Source: Burkholderia contaminans (GTDB lineage: Bacteria; Pseudomonadota; Gammaproteobacteria; Burkholderiales; Burkholderiaceae). From it: a stretch of DNA of 64,000 bases. The notes below the pieces were generated by a model, which did not search any database, had not been told where the DNA came from, and worked only from the letters and a program-made list of their open reading frames with translations. The position numbers and the translations under genes are program-made. The stretch lies in assembly GCF_029633825.1 (NCBI RefSeq), contig NZ_CP090641.1:1860001-1924000 (forward strand). Direction: 5' to 3'. Below are positions 35,135 to 42,884 of the stretch, piece after piece (position 1 is the stretch's first letter; every line of letters starts with the position of its first letter).

Positions 35135-35164
35135 TTGCGATTATTTCAAGTCAGGTGATATAAC
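35135..35164 (+). promoter_or_regulatory. Sigma70-like promoter of the autotransporter gene
   Basis: TTGCGA (35135-35140) and TATAAC (35159-35164), spaced by 18 bases, lie 56-85 bp before the autotransporter ATG. The predicted 5' UTR is about 50 nt with GCGGA before the start. Confidence 0.5.
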
Positions 35165-35219
35165 CCGCTTCACGCACCGATTTGCAGCAATAACGTCACC
35201 AATAAATGCGAGCGGAACG

Positions 35220-38200
35220 ATGAAAAGAACGAGGCGGAACCTGGGTTTGGGTGGGATGGCGATCTTGACCGGTGCGATGCCGGTGGGGGTCTATGCGGCA
35301 TGTACCCCGGCTACCCCGCCGGGCAGCGGAGCGACGGTCGCGTGTTCCGGCGCGAACATCCCGTCGGTCGTGGCCGCGACCGGCAGCACCAACGTCACGA
35401 TCAACATCGATTCGACCGCGACCGGCAGTTATGTCGTGACATCCACACCGACGCCGTTCTCCGTCGATACGCAGAGCGCGATCACCAACAACGGCAACCT
35501 GTCGATGTCCGGCAACGGTACGGGCGTCGCGAATCGCGGCGCGGTGCTGATCGGCGTGACCAACAACAACACGATCACCAACGGCGCGAGCGGCACGATC
35601 TCGACCACCGGCACCTACAACGACGGGATGGCCGCGAACGGCAACAACAACACGCTCGTCAACAACGGCACGATCACGACCACCGGCAACAACGCGTACG
35701 GGATGACGGCCGCGTGGGGGCAGAGCAACCCCGGCGCGTCGGGCAACCAGATCGTCAACGCTGGCACCGTGACGACCTCGGGCAACAACGCGCGTGCGGC
35801 GTCGCTGCTCGGCGGCAACGGCACAATCACCAACAGCGGCACGCTGACGTCGAACGGCCGCGATGCGCCGGCCGTCTACATGCAGGGCAACAACGACACG
35901 CTGGTCAACAGCGGCACGATCCAGACGACCGGCACCGCGACGAGCGGCGGCAGCGTCGATGCGGTCGTGTCGAACACGCTCGGCAGCTCGTTCACCGCGA
36001 CGATCACGAACCAGGCGGGCGGCAGGATCATCAGCAACAACGGGATCGGCGTGCGCTCGACCAACGGTGCGACGACGATCACCAACGCGGGGCTGATCCA
36101 GGGCGGCGGCGGCACCGCGATCCAGGGCGGCAACGGCAATGTGACGCTGATCCTGCAGACCGGCTCGCAGATCGTCGGCACGGCGAACGGCGGCGCCGGC
36201 ACCAACAGCGTGACGCTGCAGGGCACGGGCACCGCGTCGAATGCGTTCACGAATTTCCAGAGCCTGACGATGGCCGGCACGGACTGGACGTGGGCCGGCA
36301 CCGGCACGTTCTCGACCGCGCTCGTGCAGAGCGGCACGCTGAACCTCACGGGCACGCTCGGCACGACGACGGCGTCGGTCGTGGCCACGGTCAACGCGGG
36401 TGCGACGCTGCAGGCGAATGCGTCGAACCTGCCTTTGTCGGTGACCGACAACGGGCTCGTGCGATTCCAGCAGGACAGCGCCGGCACCTACACGGGCACG
36501 ATCAGCGGCTCGGGCGCGGTGGAGAAAACCGGCGCGGGCACGCTGACGGTTGCGCCTTCCGCCGCGGGCGGCAACACGTATTCCGGCGGCACGACGATCA
36601 CGCAAGGCACGCTGTCGGTCGCGGCAGACAACGCGCTCGGCGCATCGTCAGGAAGCCTGACTTTGAACGGCGGCACGCTGCAGCTCGGCAGTTCGTTCAA
36701 CCCCGCATCGAGCCGCGCGGTGTCGATCACGTCGAACAACGGCACGATCGACACGCAAGGTTTCAATTCGACGATCGCGCAGAACATCACGGGTTCGGGC
36801 GGACTCACCAAACTGGGTGGCGGCACGCTGACATTGAATGGCGTGCACAGCACGTATTCCGGTGGAACGAACGTGTCTGCCGGTACGCTCATTGTCGGTG
36901 ATCTCGATGCGGCGGCGGGACTGCGGGGCGGTGGCCCCGTGACCATCGCGCCCGGTGGGACGCTTGGCGGGTACGGCAGTGTGACGGGCAATGTAACGAA
37001 CAATGGCACGATTTCCGTCGCGAATGCGCTGCCTAGTCTTGCCAGTGGTTTGCCGGGAGACTTCCGGATATTCGGAAACCTGACGAATGCGGGGGTTTTG
37101 GAGCTCCGTGGGCGCGTTGTAGGTAACGGGCTGGCCGTGTCGGGCAATTATGTCGGGCAGAATGGTGCGGTTAACATGAATACGAAGCTTGCCGGCGACG
37201 GTTCGCCATCGGACACGCTGTTGATAGGCGGTGTGCCGGGATCTGCGACGGCAAGCGGCAAGACGACACTGAACGTAGCGAACGTCGGTGGTAGCGGCGC
37301 ACTGACCACGTCCGACGGCATTCGCCTGGTTTACGCCGTGAACTTTGCGAATACGGGTGACGCGTTTACGTTGGCGGGCGGTACAGTCAGCGCCGGCGCT
37401 TACTCCTACTATCTGGTGAAAGGCGGGGTCACCGCCTTGACGGGGCAGGACTGGTATCTGCGCAGCACAGTTCCTCCGCGGCCGGATCAGCCAACGCAGC
37501 AACCTCCATTCAGTATTGCAGACGGTACACCGGAATCGATCGTCGAGGCTGTCAAGAACGCGGCGCCCGACGCCGAGCCGGAACCTGTTTACCGTCCCGA
37601 AGTCCCGCTGTACTCGGAAGTGCCGGCTATCGCGCGGCAGCTTGACTTGCTGCAGATCGATACCTTCCATGATCGCCAGGGCGAACAGGGACTGCTGGCG
37701 GAAAACGGCTCGGTGCCTGCGTCGTGGTCACGTGTATGGGGCGGCTATAGCAACATCAAGCAGAAGGGCGACGTGACGCCGTCCTATGACGGAACGGTAT
37801 GGGGGATGCAGGTCGGGCAGGATCTGTATGCGGACAACCGGCCGAGCGGACACCGTAACCACTACGGCTTCTTCCTCGGATTCGCGCGCGCGGTTGGGGA
37901 CGTGAACGGCTTTGCGCTCGCGCAGCAGGAACTGGGCGTGGGCTCGCTGCAGGTGAACGCATACAACCTCGGCGGCTACTGGACACACATTGGCCCGGGC
38001 GGCTGGTACACGGACGCAGTGGTGATGGGCAGCGCGCTGACCTTACGCACGCATTCGAACAACAATGTGAATGGTTCGACGGACGGTAACGCGGTCACCG
38101 GTTCGGTCGAAGCGGGCTTGCCGATTTCGCTTGGCCACGGACTGACGCTGGAGCCGCAGGCGCAGTTGCTCTGGCAATGGCTGTCGTTGGCCCAATTCAA

Positions 38201-38540
38201 CGACGGTGTGTCGGACGTCACGTGGAACAACGGCAACACTTTCCTCGGCCGGATCGGCGCACGACTTCAATACGCGTTCGATGCGAACGGCGTGAGCTGG
38301 AAGCCGTACCTGCGCGTGAACGTGCTGCGCGCGTTCGGCACCGACGACAAGACCACCTTCGGCGGCTCGACGACGATCGGCACGCAAGTCGGGCAAACGG
38401 CCGGACAGATCGGCGCGGGGCTCGTGGCGCAACTGACGAAGCGCGGCAGCGTGTATGCGACGGTCAGCTACCTGACGAACCTCGGCGGCGAGCACCAGCG
38501 CACGATCACCGGGAATGCGGGCGTGCGGTGGGCGTGGTGA
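35220..38540 (+). CDS. Type V autotransporter, adhesin-like passenger
   Basis: A 1106-residue autotransporter. An extended signal (MKRTRRNLGLGGMAILTGAMPVGVYAA) precedes a passenger of short Asn/Thr/Gly-rich beta-helix rungs (GNNNTLVNNGTITTTGNN-type units, residues ~80-320). Two or more autotransporter-associated repeats follow (YSGGTTITQGTLSV near 460; YSGGTNVSAGTLIV near 550), then a Pro-rich linker (~755-775) and a C-terminal 12-strand beta domain (~840-1106). That domain opens VPASWSRVWGGYSNIKQKG and ends GNAGVRWAW. The final aromatic residue is the outer-membrane insertion signal. It stands alone. Codon bias weakens from about 36830, suggesting a mosaic gene. Confidence 0.92.
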   Translation: MKRTRRNLGLGGMAILTGAMPVGVYAACTPATPPGSGATVACSGANIPSVVAATGSTNVTINIDSTATGSYVVTSTPTPFSVDTQSAITNNGNLSMSGNGTGVANRGAVLIGVTNNNTITNGASGTISTTGTYNDGMAANGNNNTLVNNGTITTTGNNAYGMTAAWGQSNPGASGNQIVNAGTVTTSGNNARAASLLGGNGTITNSGTLTSNGRDAPAVYMQGNNDTLVNSGTIQTTGTATSGGSVDAVVSNTLGSSFTATITNQAGGRIISNNGIGVRSTNGATTITNAGLIQGGGGTAIQGGNGNVTLILQTGSQIVGTANGGAGTNSVTLQGTGTASNAFTNFQSLTMAGTDWTWAGTGTFSTALVQSGTLNLTGTLGTTTASVVATVNAGATLQANASNLPLSVTDNGLVRFQQDSAGTYTGTISGSGAVEKTGAGTLTVAPSAAGGNTYSGGTTITQGTLSVAADNALGASSGSLTLNGGTLQLGSSFNPASSRAVSITSNNGTIDTQGFNSTIAQNITGSGGLTKLGGGTLTLNGVHSTYSGGTNVSAGTLIVGDLDAAAGLRGGGPVTIAPGGTLGGYGSVTGNVTNNGTISVANALPSLASGLPGDFRIFGNLTNAGVLELRGRVVGNGLAVSGNYVGQNGAVNMNTKLAGDGSPSDTLLIGGVPGSATASGKTTLNVANVGGSGALTTSDGIRLVYAVNFANTGDAFTLAGGTVSAGAYSYYLVKGGVTALTGQDWYLRSTVPPRPDQPTQQPPFSIADGTPESIVEAVKNAAPDAEPEPVYRPEVPLYSEVPAIARQLDLLQIDTFHDRQGEQGLLAENGSVPASWSRVWGGYSNIKQKGDVTPSYDGTVWGMQVGQDLYADNRPSGHRNHYGFFLGFARAVGDVNGFALAQQELGVGSLQVNAYNLGGYWTHIGPGGWYTDAVVMGSALTLRTHSNNNVNGSTDGNAVTGSVEAGLPISLGHGLTLEPQAQLLWQWLSLAQFNDGVSDVTWNNGNTFLGRIGARLQYAFDANGVSWKPYLRVNVLRAFGTDDKTTFGGSTTIGTQVGQTAGQIGAGLVAQLTKRGSVYATVSYLTNLGGEHQRTITGNAGVRWAW

Positions 38541-38610
38541 GGTCGGCGATGGCGATGCGTTGATCGATCTGCTGCGGCGGGTGGCGTCGCGGCCGATCGG
38601 GGCAAACCGC

Positions 38611-39450
38611 TTACACGGCAGGTTCGACCGGCAGCCAGATTTCCAGCACGCCGGCACCCGTCACCGGATCGTAGTCCGCGCTGTAGCGCTCGAACTCCGG
38701 CGCGTCGACCGCCTTGAACCCGGACGTCGGCAGCCAGCCGTTCCAGATGCTGTAGAACGTCTGGTGCAGCGTGGAGATATGCCCGACGTGTTCGAAGACC
38801 GCATACCGCTGCGGTTCGAGTTCGACCCAACGAAATGGCGCAGGCAACCGGTCGCGGCTCGCGACTTCCACCCCCGCGATGTACTCGAAGCTGCCATCCG
38901 CATCCGGGTTGCAGCACACGCCGTAGGTCACATCGTCGACCTGGCCGGGAAGGGTACCGATGTATGGGATGAACGCTTGCCACAGCGCCGGAATGCCTTC
39001 GTTGGTTTCGAACGTGTAGCGGTCGCTCATGCCGGCGATCAGCCGCTTGCCGGCGGTTTCGAAGCGTGACGGTACAACGTCGATGATCTTCAGTTCTTTC
39101 ATGCGAAGCGGCTCCACAAGAGACAACCCGTCGAGTGTGCGCCGTGCCCGCACGTCTTCGGGCGTCATGCCGAAGCAATCACGGAAGGCGCGCGTGAACG
39201 CCTCATGGGAGCCATAGCCGGCGTCGAGCGCCACCTGCAGGATGTCCGGTGCGCCTTGCGCCAGCGCGTGCGCCGCACGCGTGAGCCGCCTCGACCGGAC
39301 ATAGCGCATCACCGGCCAGCCGGTGTTCATCGAGAACAGGCGCGAGAAGCCGAAGCGCGTCATGTCGCAATGGGCGGAAATCCTGTCGAGCGTCAGTTCG
39401 CGGTCCAGTTTGGTTTCGATAAACCAGAGTGCTTGTCCTACCGGATTCAT
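38611..39450 (-). CDS. AraC-family regulator with GyrI-like effector domain
   Basis: A 279-residue protein: N-terminal AraC DNA-binding domain (LTLDRISAHCDMTRFGFSRLFSMNTGWPVMRYVRSRRLTRAAHAL; ILQVALDAGYGSHEAFTRAFRDCFGMTPEDVRA), then a C-terminal GyrI-like/SOUL-type ligand pocket (KIIDVVPSRFETAGKRLIAG; EIWLPVEPAV). This is the Rob/BmrR-like layout that senses hydrophobic or cationic drugs. A pentanucleotide repeat lies 66 bp upstream of the start, in the likely promoter. It is next to, and on the same strand as, the lectin operon. Confidence 0.92.
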   Translation of the reverse strand: MNPVGQALWFIETKLDRELTLDRISAHCDMTRFGFSRLFSMNTGWPVMRYVRSRRLTRAAHALAQGAPDILQVALDAGYGSHEAFTRAFRDCFGMTPEDVRARRTLDGLSLVEPLRMKELKIIDVVPSRFETAGKRLIAGMSDRYTFETNEGIPALWQAFIPYIGTLPGQVDDVTYGVCCNPDADGSFEYIAGVEVASRDRLPAPFRWVELEPQRYAVFEHVGHISTLHQTFYSIWNGWLPTSGFKAVDAPEFERYSADYDPVTGAGVLEIWLPVEPAV

Positions 39451-39515
39451 GGCTTTCCAATGAGCGTGTCGGGCGGACTATATGGTATCGGCGGCGGGGG
39501 CGTTTGATCGTTCTT

Positions 39516-39555
39516 GCGAGGCGAGGCGAGGCGAGGCGAGGCGAGGCGAGGCGAG
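39516..39555. repeat. Pentanucleotide tandem repeat, eight GCGAG units
   Basis: Eight perfect consecutive GCGAG copies (40 bases) lie between the 3' end of bclB and the start of the AraC/GyrI gene, 66-105 bp upstream of that gene's ATG. Perfect short repeats of this length are prone to slipped-strand copy change. Confidence 0.95.
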
Positions 39556-39578
39556 GAAGGGCAAGGGCGTCCAAGCGA

Positions 39579-39604
39579 ATCGCCACGCCGGGCGGCGTGG
39601 CGAT
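39579..39604 (-). terminator. Probable terminator hairpin of the lectin operon
   Basis: ATCGCCACGCC (39579-39589) and GGCGTGGCGAT (39594-39604) form an eleven-pair stem with a four-base loop, 24 bp after the bclB stop on the minus strand. There is no clear T run, as is common for GC-rich Burkholderia terminators. Confidence 0.6.
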
Positions 39605-39627
39605 GACGGGTTGCAGCGTGGCGCCGC

Positions 39628-40368
39628 TTAGCCGAGCGGCCAGTTCAGGATCGCGATCCCGTCGTTGTAGTCACCGTCCGTTCCATCTTCCGACCCGACC
39701 AGACCGAAGTAGGTCTTCTTGAAGATGTCGACCTGGCGCGAGCCGATCTTCGACGGCTTGCCGTTCGCCGTCACGACCACCCGCACCTTCCCCTTGCCGG
39801 AGTTCACGATCTGCGTGTTCAGGTTCGCGTCCTGCGTGCCCGCGCCCTGGAACGTCGCGGCCGGTTTCGGGTTGTCGTCGACGAAGACCTCGATCGTCTG
39901 CTGTGCAGACGAATTGACCAGCGCGGTCACGCCGAACGCGATGTTCGGCGGCAGGTTGAAGACGCCGTCGCGCTCGCCGCCGCCGGACGTCGTGGTACCC
40001 GGCTGCGTGGGCTGCGGCTGCGGCGTCGCCTTCGAGAAGTAGTTGACCACCGCCCCGACGCCGAATTTCGCCGCGGCACCGGGCAGCACGCCGGGCGCGC
40101 CGGCCCACGTCACCGTGCAGGCGACCACCTGCCCGGCCGCATCGGCCTTCACCTTGTTCTGCCAGCTGCCGACGTCGAAGCTGTACGGGATCGTCGCGAT
40201 GTCGACGAACACGTCGTATTGCGGCAGCTTTTCCACGAGCTGAGCGGTCATGAACTGGCGCATCCGGTCGAGCACCGCCTGGTCGCCGTTCGCCTGGACG
40301 GCGGTGGCATCGTTGCCGGCGAGTTGCAGCAGGGCGTACAGATCGTCATGGGTAAACGGTTGTGACAT
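39628..40368 (-). CDS. bclB: BC2L-B-like calcium-dependent lectin
   Basis: A 246-residue protein. The C-terminal ~115 residues are the PA-IIL/BC2L lectin domain (GVFNLPPNIAFGVTALVNSS; EVFVDDNPKPAATFQGAG; NSGKGKVRVVVTANGKPSKIG; GSEDGTDGDYNDGIAILNWPLG). The EDGxDxDYND loop and C-terminal glycine provide the calcium and sugar ligands. The N-terminal ~115 residues (SQPFTHDDLYALLQLAGNDATAVQANGDQAVLDRMRQF) are a separate domain unlike that of BC2L-C. GAGGA lies upstream of ATG 40368. It is the last gene of the bclA-bclC-bclB operon; in B. cenocepacia this operon is quorum-sensing regulated and linked to biofilm structure. Confidence 0.93.
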   Translation of the reverse strand: MSQPFTHDDLYALLQLAGNDATAVQANGDQAVLDRMRQFMTAQLVEKLPQYDVFVDIATIPYSFDVGSWQNKVKADAAGQVVACTVTWAGAPGVLPGAAAKFGVGAVVNYFSKATPQPQPTQPGTTTSGGGERDGVFNLPPNIAFGVTALVNSSAQQTIEVFVDDNPKPAATFQGAGTQDANLNTQIVNSGKGKVRVVVTANGKPSKIGSRQVDIFKKTYFGLVGSEDGTDGDYNDGIAILNWPLG

Positions 40369-40562
40369 GTCGTCCTCGTCTCGATGAAAGGTCTCGCGTT
40401 GCGCGGCCGGCGAATGGATTTCGCCGTTGGCGCGCACGGAGTACAGCAGTGGAACTGCGACTGATTGCTCGAATGAATCGGTTCGCAATGTGTGGTTGGC
40501 CCCGTCGCCATTGCGGATTCGACAACGGCGCGCGCTGCCTGCCGCGCCGTGAGTCATCGTGC

Positions 40563-41402
40563 TCAACCCAGCGGCCAGTTCAGGAACACGATGCCGTCGT
40601 TGTAGTCGTCGTCGGCGCCGTCTTCCGAGCCGACGATCCCGAAGTACGACTTCTTGAAGAGGTCGACTTGCCGCGAGCCGAGCCGCGACGGCTTGCCGTT
40701 CGCCATCACGATCACGCGCACGCGGCCCTTGCCGGAGTCGAGCACCTTGGTGCCGAGGTTCTGGTCCTGTACGCCGGCGCCCTTGAACGTGGCGACGGGC
40801 TTCGGGTTGTCGTCGACGTAGATGTCGATCGTCTGGTCGTTCGCCGCATTGGTGAGCGCGGTGACGCCGAACTTGATGTTCGGCGGCAGGTTGAACGTGC
40901 CGTCGCGCTCGCCGCCGCCGCCGATCGTGCCGCTACCCGTGCCGCCCGGGTTGCCGCCCGCGCCGGTTTCGCCGCTTCCGCTTCCGCTGCCCTGCGACGA
41001 CGACTGCGCGGCCGCGCCGCCGATCGCGGACAGGCTCGCGTACGAATCGATGTGCATTGCGCTGCCGCGCACGCTTTTCCACTGGCCCTTCACGAACGTG
41101 ACGCCGGTGCCGACGTCGATCGTCGCGACGAGCGTGAACGGCATGCGCCCGGTGGCTTCGGGCACTTTCGACGAATAGGTGAAGCAGCCGTCCGCGACGA
41201 CGCCCTTGTCGGTCGCGATCGCGAAGTAGATGCCGGGGAAGTTGTTGCCGGTCGCATAAGGCGTCGGCACGTTGAGGATGACCTGCAGTTTTCCGTCTCG
41301 AATCTCTGCCTTGGCGATGTCGATGTACAGGCCCGGGATGTCGACGTAAGTCTCCGATGTCGCCACGGGGGCGCTGACGATCGAAGCCGAAAGGAGGGGC
41401 AT
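40563..41402 (-). CDS. bclC: BC2L-C-like bifunctional lectin
   Basis: A 279-residue two-domain lectin. Residues 1-~155 (PLLSASIVSAPVATSETYVDIPGLYIDIAK; YATGNNFPGIYFAIATDKG; FVKGQWKSVRGSAMHIDSYASLSAI) match the TNF-like, fucose-binding N-terminal domain of BC2L-C. A Gly/Ser-rich linker (~160-185) follows, then the calcium-dependent mannose-binding PA-IIL-type domain ending SEDGADDDYNDGIVFLNWPLG. BC2L-C is a hexameric superlectin with pro-inflammatory activity. The linker looks longer than in the published protein. It is the middle gene of the lectin operon, 133 bp after bclA and 194 bp before bclB. Confidence 0.95.
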   Translation of the reverse strand: MPLLSASIVSAPVATSETYVDIPGLYIDIAKAEIRDGKLQVILNVPTPYATGNNFPGIYFAIATDKGVVADGCFTYSSKVPEATGRMPFTLVATIDVGTGVTFVKGQWKSVRGSAMHIDSYASLSAIGGAAAQSSSQGSGSGSGETGAGGNPGGTGSGTIGGGGERDGTFNLPPNIKFGVTALTNAANDQTIDIYVDDNPKPVATFKGAGVQDQNLGTKVLDSGKGRVRVIVMANGKPSRLGSRQVDLFKKSYFGIVGSEDGADDDYNDGIVFLNWPLG

Positions 41403-41535
41403 GGATGTCTCCGTTGGTAGGGCGGGTTTCGATGCAAAGGCGGGTGGTGCCGCTGAAGGCGGCGCGCAATCGCCGGCCGGCCCGGAGGCGGCCGGCGGAG
41501 GTGAGCTGTCAGATGTGCGTCAGCCGCGCGTCAGG

Positions 41536-41925
41536 TCAGCCGATCGGCCACTGGAGCACGACGATGCCGTCGTTGTAGTCGCTGTCGTGGCCGTCTTCCG
41601 ACACGACGATCCCGAAGTTGACCGTGTACGGCGAGCCGTCCGATTTCTTGCCGTTGATCGGCGCGAGGCGCGCGTCGGTGGCCGACGGCTTGCCGTTCAC
41701 CGACACTTCGAAGCGGATCTTGCCGTTGCCGGAATTCAGCGTCGCTTCACGCGTGCCGTCGCGCGTCGTCAGCTTGTGATACGCGGCGGGTTCCTTGCTG
41801 TCGCCGATGAACAGCTTGATGTGCTGTTGCTCGGCGGCATTCGCGAAGAAAATCGCGCGGAATGGGGTATTCGGCGGAATCGAAAACTCGCCGGCGCGAT
41901 TGGATGACGTTTGAGAATCGACCAT
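41536..41925 (-). CDS. bclA: BC2L-A-like mannose-specific lectin
   Basis: A 129-residue single-domain lectin, the same length as BC2L-A and almost identical to it as I recall the sequence: DSQTSSNRAGEFSIPPNT, FFANAAEQQHIKLFIGDS, LNSGNGKIRFEVSVNGKPSATDARLAPINGKKSDGSPYTVNFG and SEDGHDSDYNDGIVVLQWPIG. It binds D-mannosides through two bridging calcium ions as a dimer. A perfect AGGAGG sits six bases before ATG 41925. No signal peptide is present, although these lectins reach the cell surface. It heads the operon, with palindromic sequences in its leader. Confidence 0.96.
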   Translation of the reverse strand: MVDSQTSSNRAGEFSIPPNTPFRAIFFANAAEQQHIKLFIGDSKEPAAYHKLTTRDGTREATLNSGNGKIRFEVSVNGKPSATDARLAPINGKKSDGSPYTVNFGIVVSEDGHDSDYNDGIVVLQWPIG

Positions 41926-41950
41926 GCTTTCCTCCTGAGGAATGATGGAT

Positions 41951-41982
41951 AAGGCTTCAAGCCTTGTCGCGCAAACGTTTGC
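41951..41982 (-). promoter_or_regulatory. Palindromes in the bclA leader
   Basis: AAGGCTT-C-AAGCCTT (41951-41965) and the perfect 12-base GCAAACGTTTGC (41971-41982) lie 26-57 bp before the bclA start. The second has the CG-centred form of LacI/PurR-type operators. The first could instead fold in the mRNA just upstream of the AGGAGG. I see no lux/cep-box-like dyad, although quorum control of this operon is documented in relatives. Confidence 0.4.
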
Positions 41983-42500
41983 AGTTTGAAACGCGACATG
42001 CCGAGCATGCCGAAAAATAAATAAAAAAATATTCGCCGGGGAATCGCTATTGTTCAATAAATCGAAAATGGAGGTTAATCGATTTAGTGAAATGTATTTA
42101 ATGTGGGCTATTTCGATATATTCGGGAAATTATATCGGCGGGCGTATCGATTTTCTGAATGATGCGCGGTTGCGCAGGCGAGGCGAGCTGGAGGCGGCGG
42201 GAAGCAATCGGGCTTCGGCGCGGACGCTCGGCGTTCGCATATGGCAGCGTTGGTTTCAACATCAGCATCTCTGTCGTGGCCGCGCCCACCGGCCACCACC
42301 GAACGCCCACACCGAAACCCGATTGAGTGCAACAGGAGGGGGTGCGGCAACCGGCGAAGTACGTAGACCAACTCACTCCGAACGTGAACAGGGGCCTCAC
42401 CGGCGCCGCACCCATGAAGGATATCGACGGCGCGGTGCGCCGCCTATCGGACAGGACTGATTCTGAGCGGTCAAATTCCGCGCCATTTGCACTCGGCCCG
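41983..42500. other. AT-rich intergenic region upstream of the lectin operon
   Basis: About 200 bases (41985-42170) are strikingly AT-rich for this genome, with A/T runs at 42013-42033. The remaining ~330 bases return to high GC. No open frame has natural-looking protein sequence. The AT-rich part probably holds the bclA promoter and may attract H-NS-type proteins. Confidence 0.5.
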
Positions 42501-42530
42501 TTGACAGCCCCTATCCCCCTGTGATCTGAT
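42501..42530 (+). promoter_or_regulatory. Promoter of the leu leader/leuA
   Basis: A perfect -35 TTGACA (42501-42506) and a -10 TCTGAT (42525-42530), spaced by 18 bases. The predicted transcription start (about 42537-42538) coincides with the leader-peptide ATG. Confidence 0.6.
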
Positions 42531-42537
42531 TTCGGCC

Positions 42538-42633
42538 ATGCAAGCCGCCCAGCCCCTCTTCTCGCTACGACTACTAGCCCGTTTCTCCGGGCTGGGTCTG
42601 CGGCTGCGCGCTTTCCATCTGCTTCGTTCCTGA
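42538..42633 (+). CDS. Leucine-rich leader peptide of leuA (attenuation)
   Basis: A 31-codon ORF beginning MQAAQPLFSLRLLARFSGLG, with nine leucines, stop at 42631-42633. Codons 10, 12 and 13 are CTA, a rare Leu codon in this GC-rich genome; codons 19, 21 and 23 are CTG. A short Leu-codon cluster 252 bp before leuA is the hallmark of ribosome-mediated attenuation, as in enterobacterial leuL: stalled ribosomes under leucine shortage favour antitermination. No ribosome-binding site precedes the ATG, which lies at the predicted +1, so translation may be leaderless. It is too short for ordinary gene finders. Confidence 0.75.
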   Translation: MQAAQPLFSLRLLARFSGLGLRLRAFHLLRS

Positions 42634-42809
42634 AGCGCCAGATTTCCCCCGCTTCACCGACCTGGCCCCGGTTGTCGACCGGCGCCTGAGTTCGTCCTTC
42701 TTCCGAATCGCCCCGCTCCGTCCCGGTCGCTCAACCGCCAAGGCCGTCGTTCGCCGTACCGCTTTGCCGTTGTGCCGTTTGCTACCGCTATCACCCGTTT
42801 TCATCGCTG

Positions 42810-42848
42810 CGCGCGCAGCCGGCCACCCTGATGGATGGCCAGCGCGCG
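42810..42848 (+). terminator. Candidate attenuator hairpin before leuA
   Basis: CGCGCGC (42810-42816) pairs with GCGCGCG (42842-42848), enclosing GGCCA (42821-42825) paired with TGGCC (42836-42840). It lies between the leader peptide and the leuA ribosome site and is followed by GCGGTTTCCC, a weak T run. It is the most plausible terminator arm of the attenuator; alternative pairings were not computed. Confidence 0.4.
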
Positions 42849-42884
42849 GCGGTTTCCCGATAAACCGACCGAGGACCCACCATC

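Noticed and set aside
35560..36130. Regular repeats resembling a CRISPR array
   Set aside because: The periodicity is irregular and reflects protein rungs (NNGTI/NSGTL) within one open frame; there are no uniform repeats with unique spacers.
35300..36901. 533-residue frame inside the autotransporter gene
   Set aside because: Repeats in the passenger DNA create an open +2 frame rich in Arg/Gln/His. The autotransporter frame has signal peptide, repeats and beta domain.
42050..42460. 136-residue plus-strand ORF between bclA and the leu leader
   Set aside because: It starts in AT-rich promoter DNA and continues into an Arg/His/Thr-rich stretch with no ribosome site; it looks like chance.
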